A stretch of 64,000 bases of DNA from Verrucomicrobiaceae bacterium (GTDB lineage Bacteria; Verrucomicrobiota; Verrucomicrobiia; Verrucomicrobiales; Verrucomicrobiaceae), in the NCBI GenBank assembly GCA_027486585.1, contig JAIXOU010000058.1, positions 1-64,000 of the forward strand, given 5' to 3'. Shown in pieces: positions 62,846 through 64,000 of this stretch (position 1 is the stretch's first letter; each line of letters opens with the position of its first letter). The notes below the pieces were generated by a model, which searched no databases, was not told where the DNA came from, and saw only the letters and a program-made list of their open reading frames with translations. Both the position numbers and the translations under genes were made by a program.

Positions 62846-64000
62846 GTGTCAGCGTCTGATCCATCCCTCTTCCAGCTAGAAGCCTCCCCTGCCAAAACAG
62901 TGGCGGAGCCGTTGAGTGATGTGGTCGGAGTCGCCCGAGTGCAGCTTGAGGGGTCAGCCGTGATGGAGCTGGATTATGCTATCCCTGAGCGCTTTATATC
63001 GCGACTCGTCGTTGGCACGCGGGTCATGGTGCCGCTGCAAAACCAGCGTCAACCCGCGGTCGTCATGGCCATCTTGGAGTCCTCGCCCCATCAACATCGG
63101 CTTAAAGAAATCGCCAGCATCGTTGGCGCACGCCCAATGTTCACGCCTGGCCTGCTGAAACTAGCGGATTGGGTGGCCGAGTACTACATTGTGCCTGTCC
63201 ACCGCGTCTTGCGCAGCATGCTACCCCAAGCAGTGCGGGATAAGCCGGAGACTTTCCTCACCGACAGCCACTTGAAGCTGGTCAAAGAACTACCCGCTGA
63301 GGTAATGGATAAACTGCACAAGACCGCGCCGATGCAGGCCCGTATTTTGGAAACCCTGCGTTCTCATGGCGGGGAAGCTACCCTGAGTGATTTACGACGA
63401 GATTTGCCAAGAGCGGTGAGCATCATCAAACCGCTGCTCAAGGCGGGCTACATCACTCGAAGCGAAGTGCGCGTGGAGCGTGATCCGTTTCAAACCGAAG
63501 AATTTTTGCCAAGCCAAGCGCTCACCTTTACAGAAGAGCAGCAAAGTGTGTTTGAGTCGGTGATGAAGGCGCTGCAGGCTCCAAAAGAAGCCCGTCCGAT
63601 GCTGCTTCATGGGGTGACCGGCAGCGGCAAAACAGAAGTTTATCTTCAAGCCATCGCAGAAGTCTTAAAATCAGGTAAAACAGCTCTCGTTTTGGTGCCC
63701 GAGATCAGCCTCACGCCGCAGACGATCGAGCGCTTTAAAGCCCGCTTTTCCGAGAAGAAAGATGCCATTGCCGTGCTGCACAGTCACCTGAGCGATGGAG
63801 AACGGCATGATGAATGGTTCAAGGTCCAGGAAGGCCGCGCCGACATCGTCATCGGTGCGCGAAGTGCCATTTTTGCCCCGCTAGAGAGACTGGGTCTGAT
63901 CATCGTCGATGAGGAGCATGAGCCTTCCTACAAACAGGAGGATGCGCCTCGCTATCATGCTCGGGATTTGGCTGTCGTTCGGGGTCACATCGAGCGCTGC
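62846..64000 (+). CDS. priA: Primosomal protein N' (replication restart helicase), 5' part
   Basis: The first 385 codons of PriA; the gene continues past the window. PriA binds stalled forks and reloads the replisome. The N-terminal 3'-DNA-binding domain spans about 25-130 (LADWVAEYY). The winged helix follows, and then the helicase core with Walker A HGVTGSGKTEVYLQAI and the Walker B segment IIVDEEHEPSYKQEDAPRYHARD. I use a GTG at 62846, which is in frame; the two nearby ATGs are not. The zinc cysteines lie beyond the window. Confidence 0.93.
   Translation, partial: MSASDPSLFQLEASPAKTVAEPLSDVVGVARVQLEGSAVMELDYAIPERFISRLVVGTRVMVPLQNQRQPAVVMAILESSPHQHRLKEIASIVGARPMFTPGLLKLADWVAEYYIVPVHRVLRSMLPQAVRDKPETFLTDSHLKLVKELPAEVMDKLHKTAPMQARILETLRSHGGEATLSDLRRDLPRAVSIIKPLLKAGYITRSEVRVERDPFQTEEFLPSQALTFTEEQQSVFESVMKALQAPKEARPMLLHGVTGSGKTEVYLQAIAEVLKSGKTALVLVPEISLTPQTIERFKARFSEKKDAIAVLHSHLSDGERHDEWFKVQEGRADIVIGARSAIFAPLERLGLIIVDEEHEPSYKQEDAPRYHARDLAVVRGHIERC

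Overview
The window looks like chromosomal DNA of a Verrucomicrobiota bacterium, most likely of the Verrucomicrobiaceae/Prosthecobacter type. The call rests on gene content: a very large 'PVC-type' heme-binding protein with a DUF1080 domain, a DUF1501 protein, a sulfatase, Tat-exported Gfo/Idh/MocA oxidoreductases, an orphan GspF-like protein, many secreted proteins of unknown function, and a small membrane protein with the N-terminal NPYAAP motif common in this phylum. The DNA is moderately GC-rich by eye. I see no rRNA, tRNA, prophage, transposase or CRISPR array.

Layout. 98-3669: a ferritin-like protein and ispH, a small winged-helix regulator overlapping a membrane protein, and a diheme cytochrome c; three copies of the palindrome ACTTTG-N5-CAAAGT lie upstream of ispH and of the regulator operon. 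3768-7163: the giant heme/DUF1080 protein, carrying two different in-frame repeat insertions. 7351-11114: a membrane-anchored protein coupled to an M64 metallopeptidase. 11191-12606: leuC. 12681-18013: a DtxR/MntR-type regulator divergent from an outer-membrane barrel gene and a manganese-type ABC transporter operon. That operon is interrupted by a four-helix-bundle (S23) gene bracketed by inverted heptamer repeats. 18059-24433: membrane protein, AEC transporter, GNAT, oxidoreductase, rpoN (preceded by a near-consensus sigma-54 promoter) and polysaccharide deacetylase. 24568-34901: two TonB-like genes sharing an identical 3' end, MBL hydrolase, a secreted beta-rich protein, galM, acyP, a GspF-like protein and a VCBS-repeat protein.

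35476-44420 is mostly unknown: an acidic, Asp-rich and Cys-rich secreted protein, then a leftward cluster of secreted and membrane proteins containing a prokaryotic ionotropic-glutamate-receptor-like channel (GluR0 architecture) and a TMEM43 family protein. 44518-64000: sulfatase, a large secreted putative beta-propeller protein, a lipoprotein, exonuclease III, FAD oxidoreductase plus esterase, a PL14-like lyase, Nif3-like protein, pyruvate dehydrogenase E1 alpha, TPR protein, class C beta-lactamase-like hydrolase, an MBOAT/SGNH O-acetylation pair, DUF1501, an SGNH esterase and the 5' part of priA.

The strongest unexpected signals are: (1) a family of 7-bp tandem repeats at four loci, two of them as inverted pairs, one pair enclosing the S23 gene; (2) the shared palindrome linking the small regulator to ispH; (3) paired MntR-like boxes at the manganese operon; (4) a putative sigma-54 promoter in front of the sigma-54 gene itself; (5) a 160-bp inverted-repeat element that exactly fills an intergenic gap; (6) a probable unannotated small gene with a CTG start.
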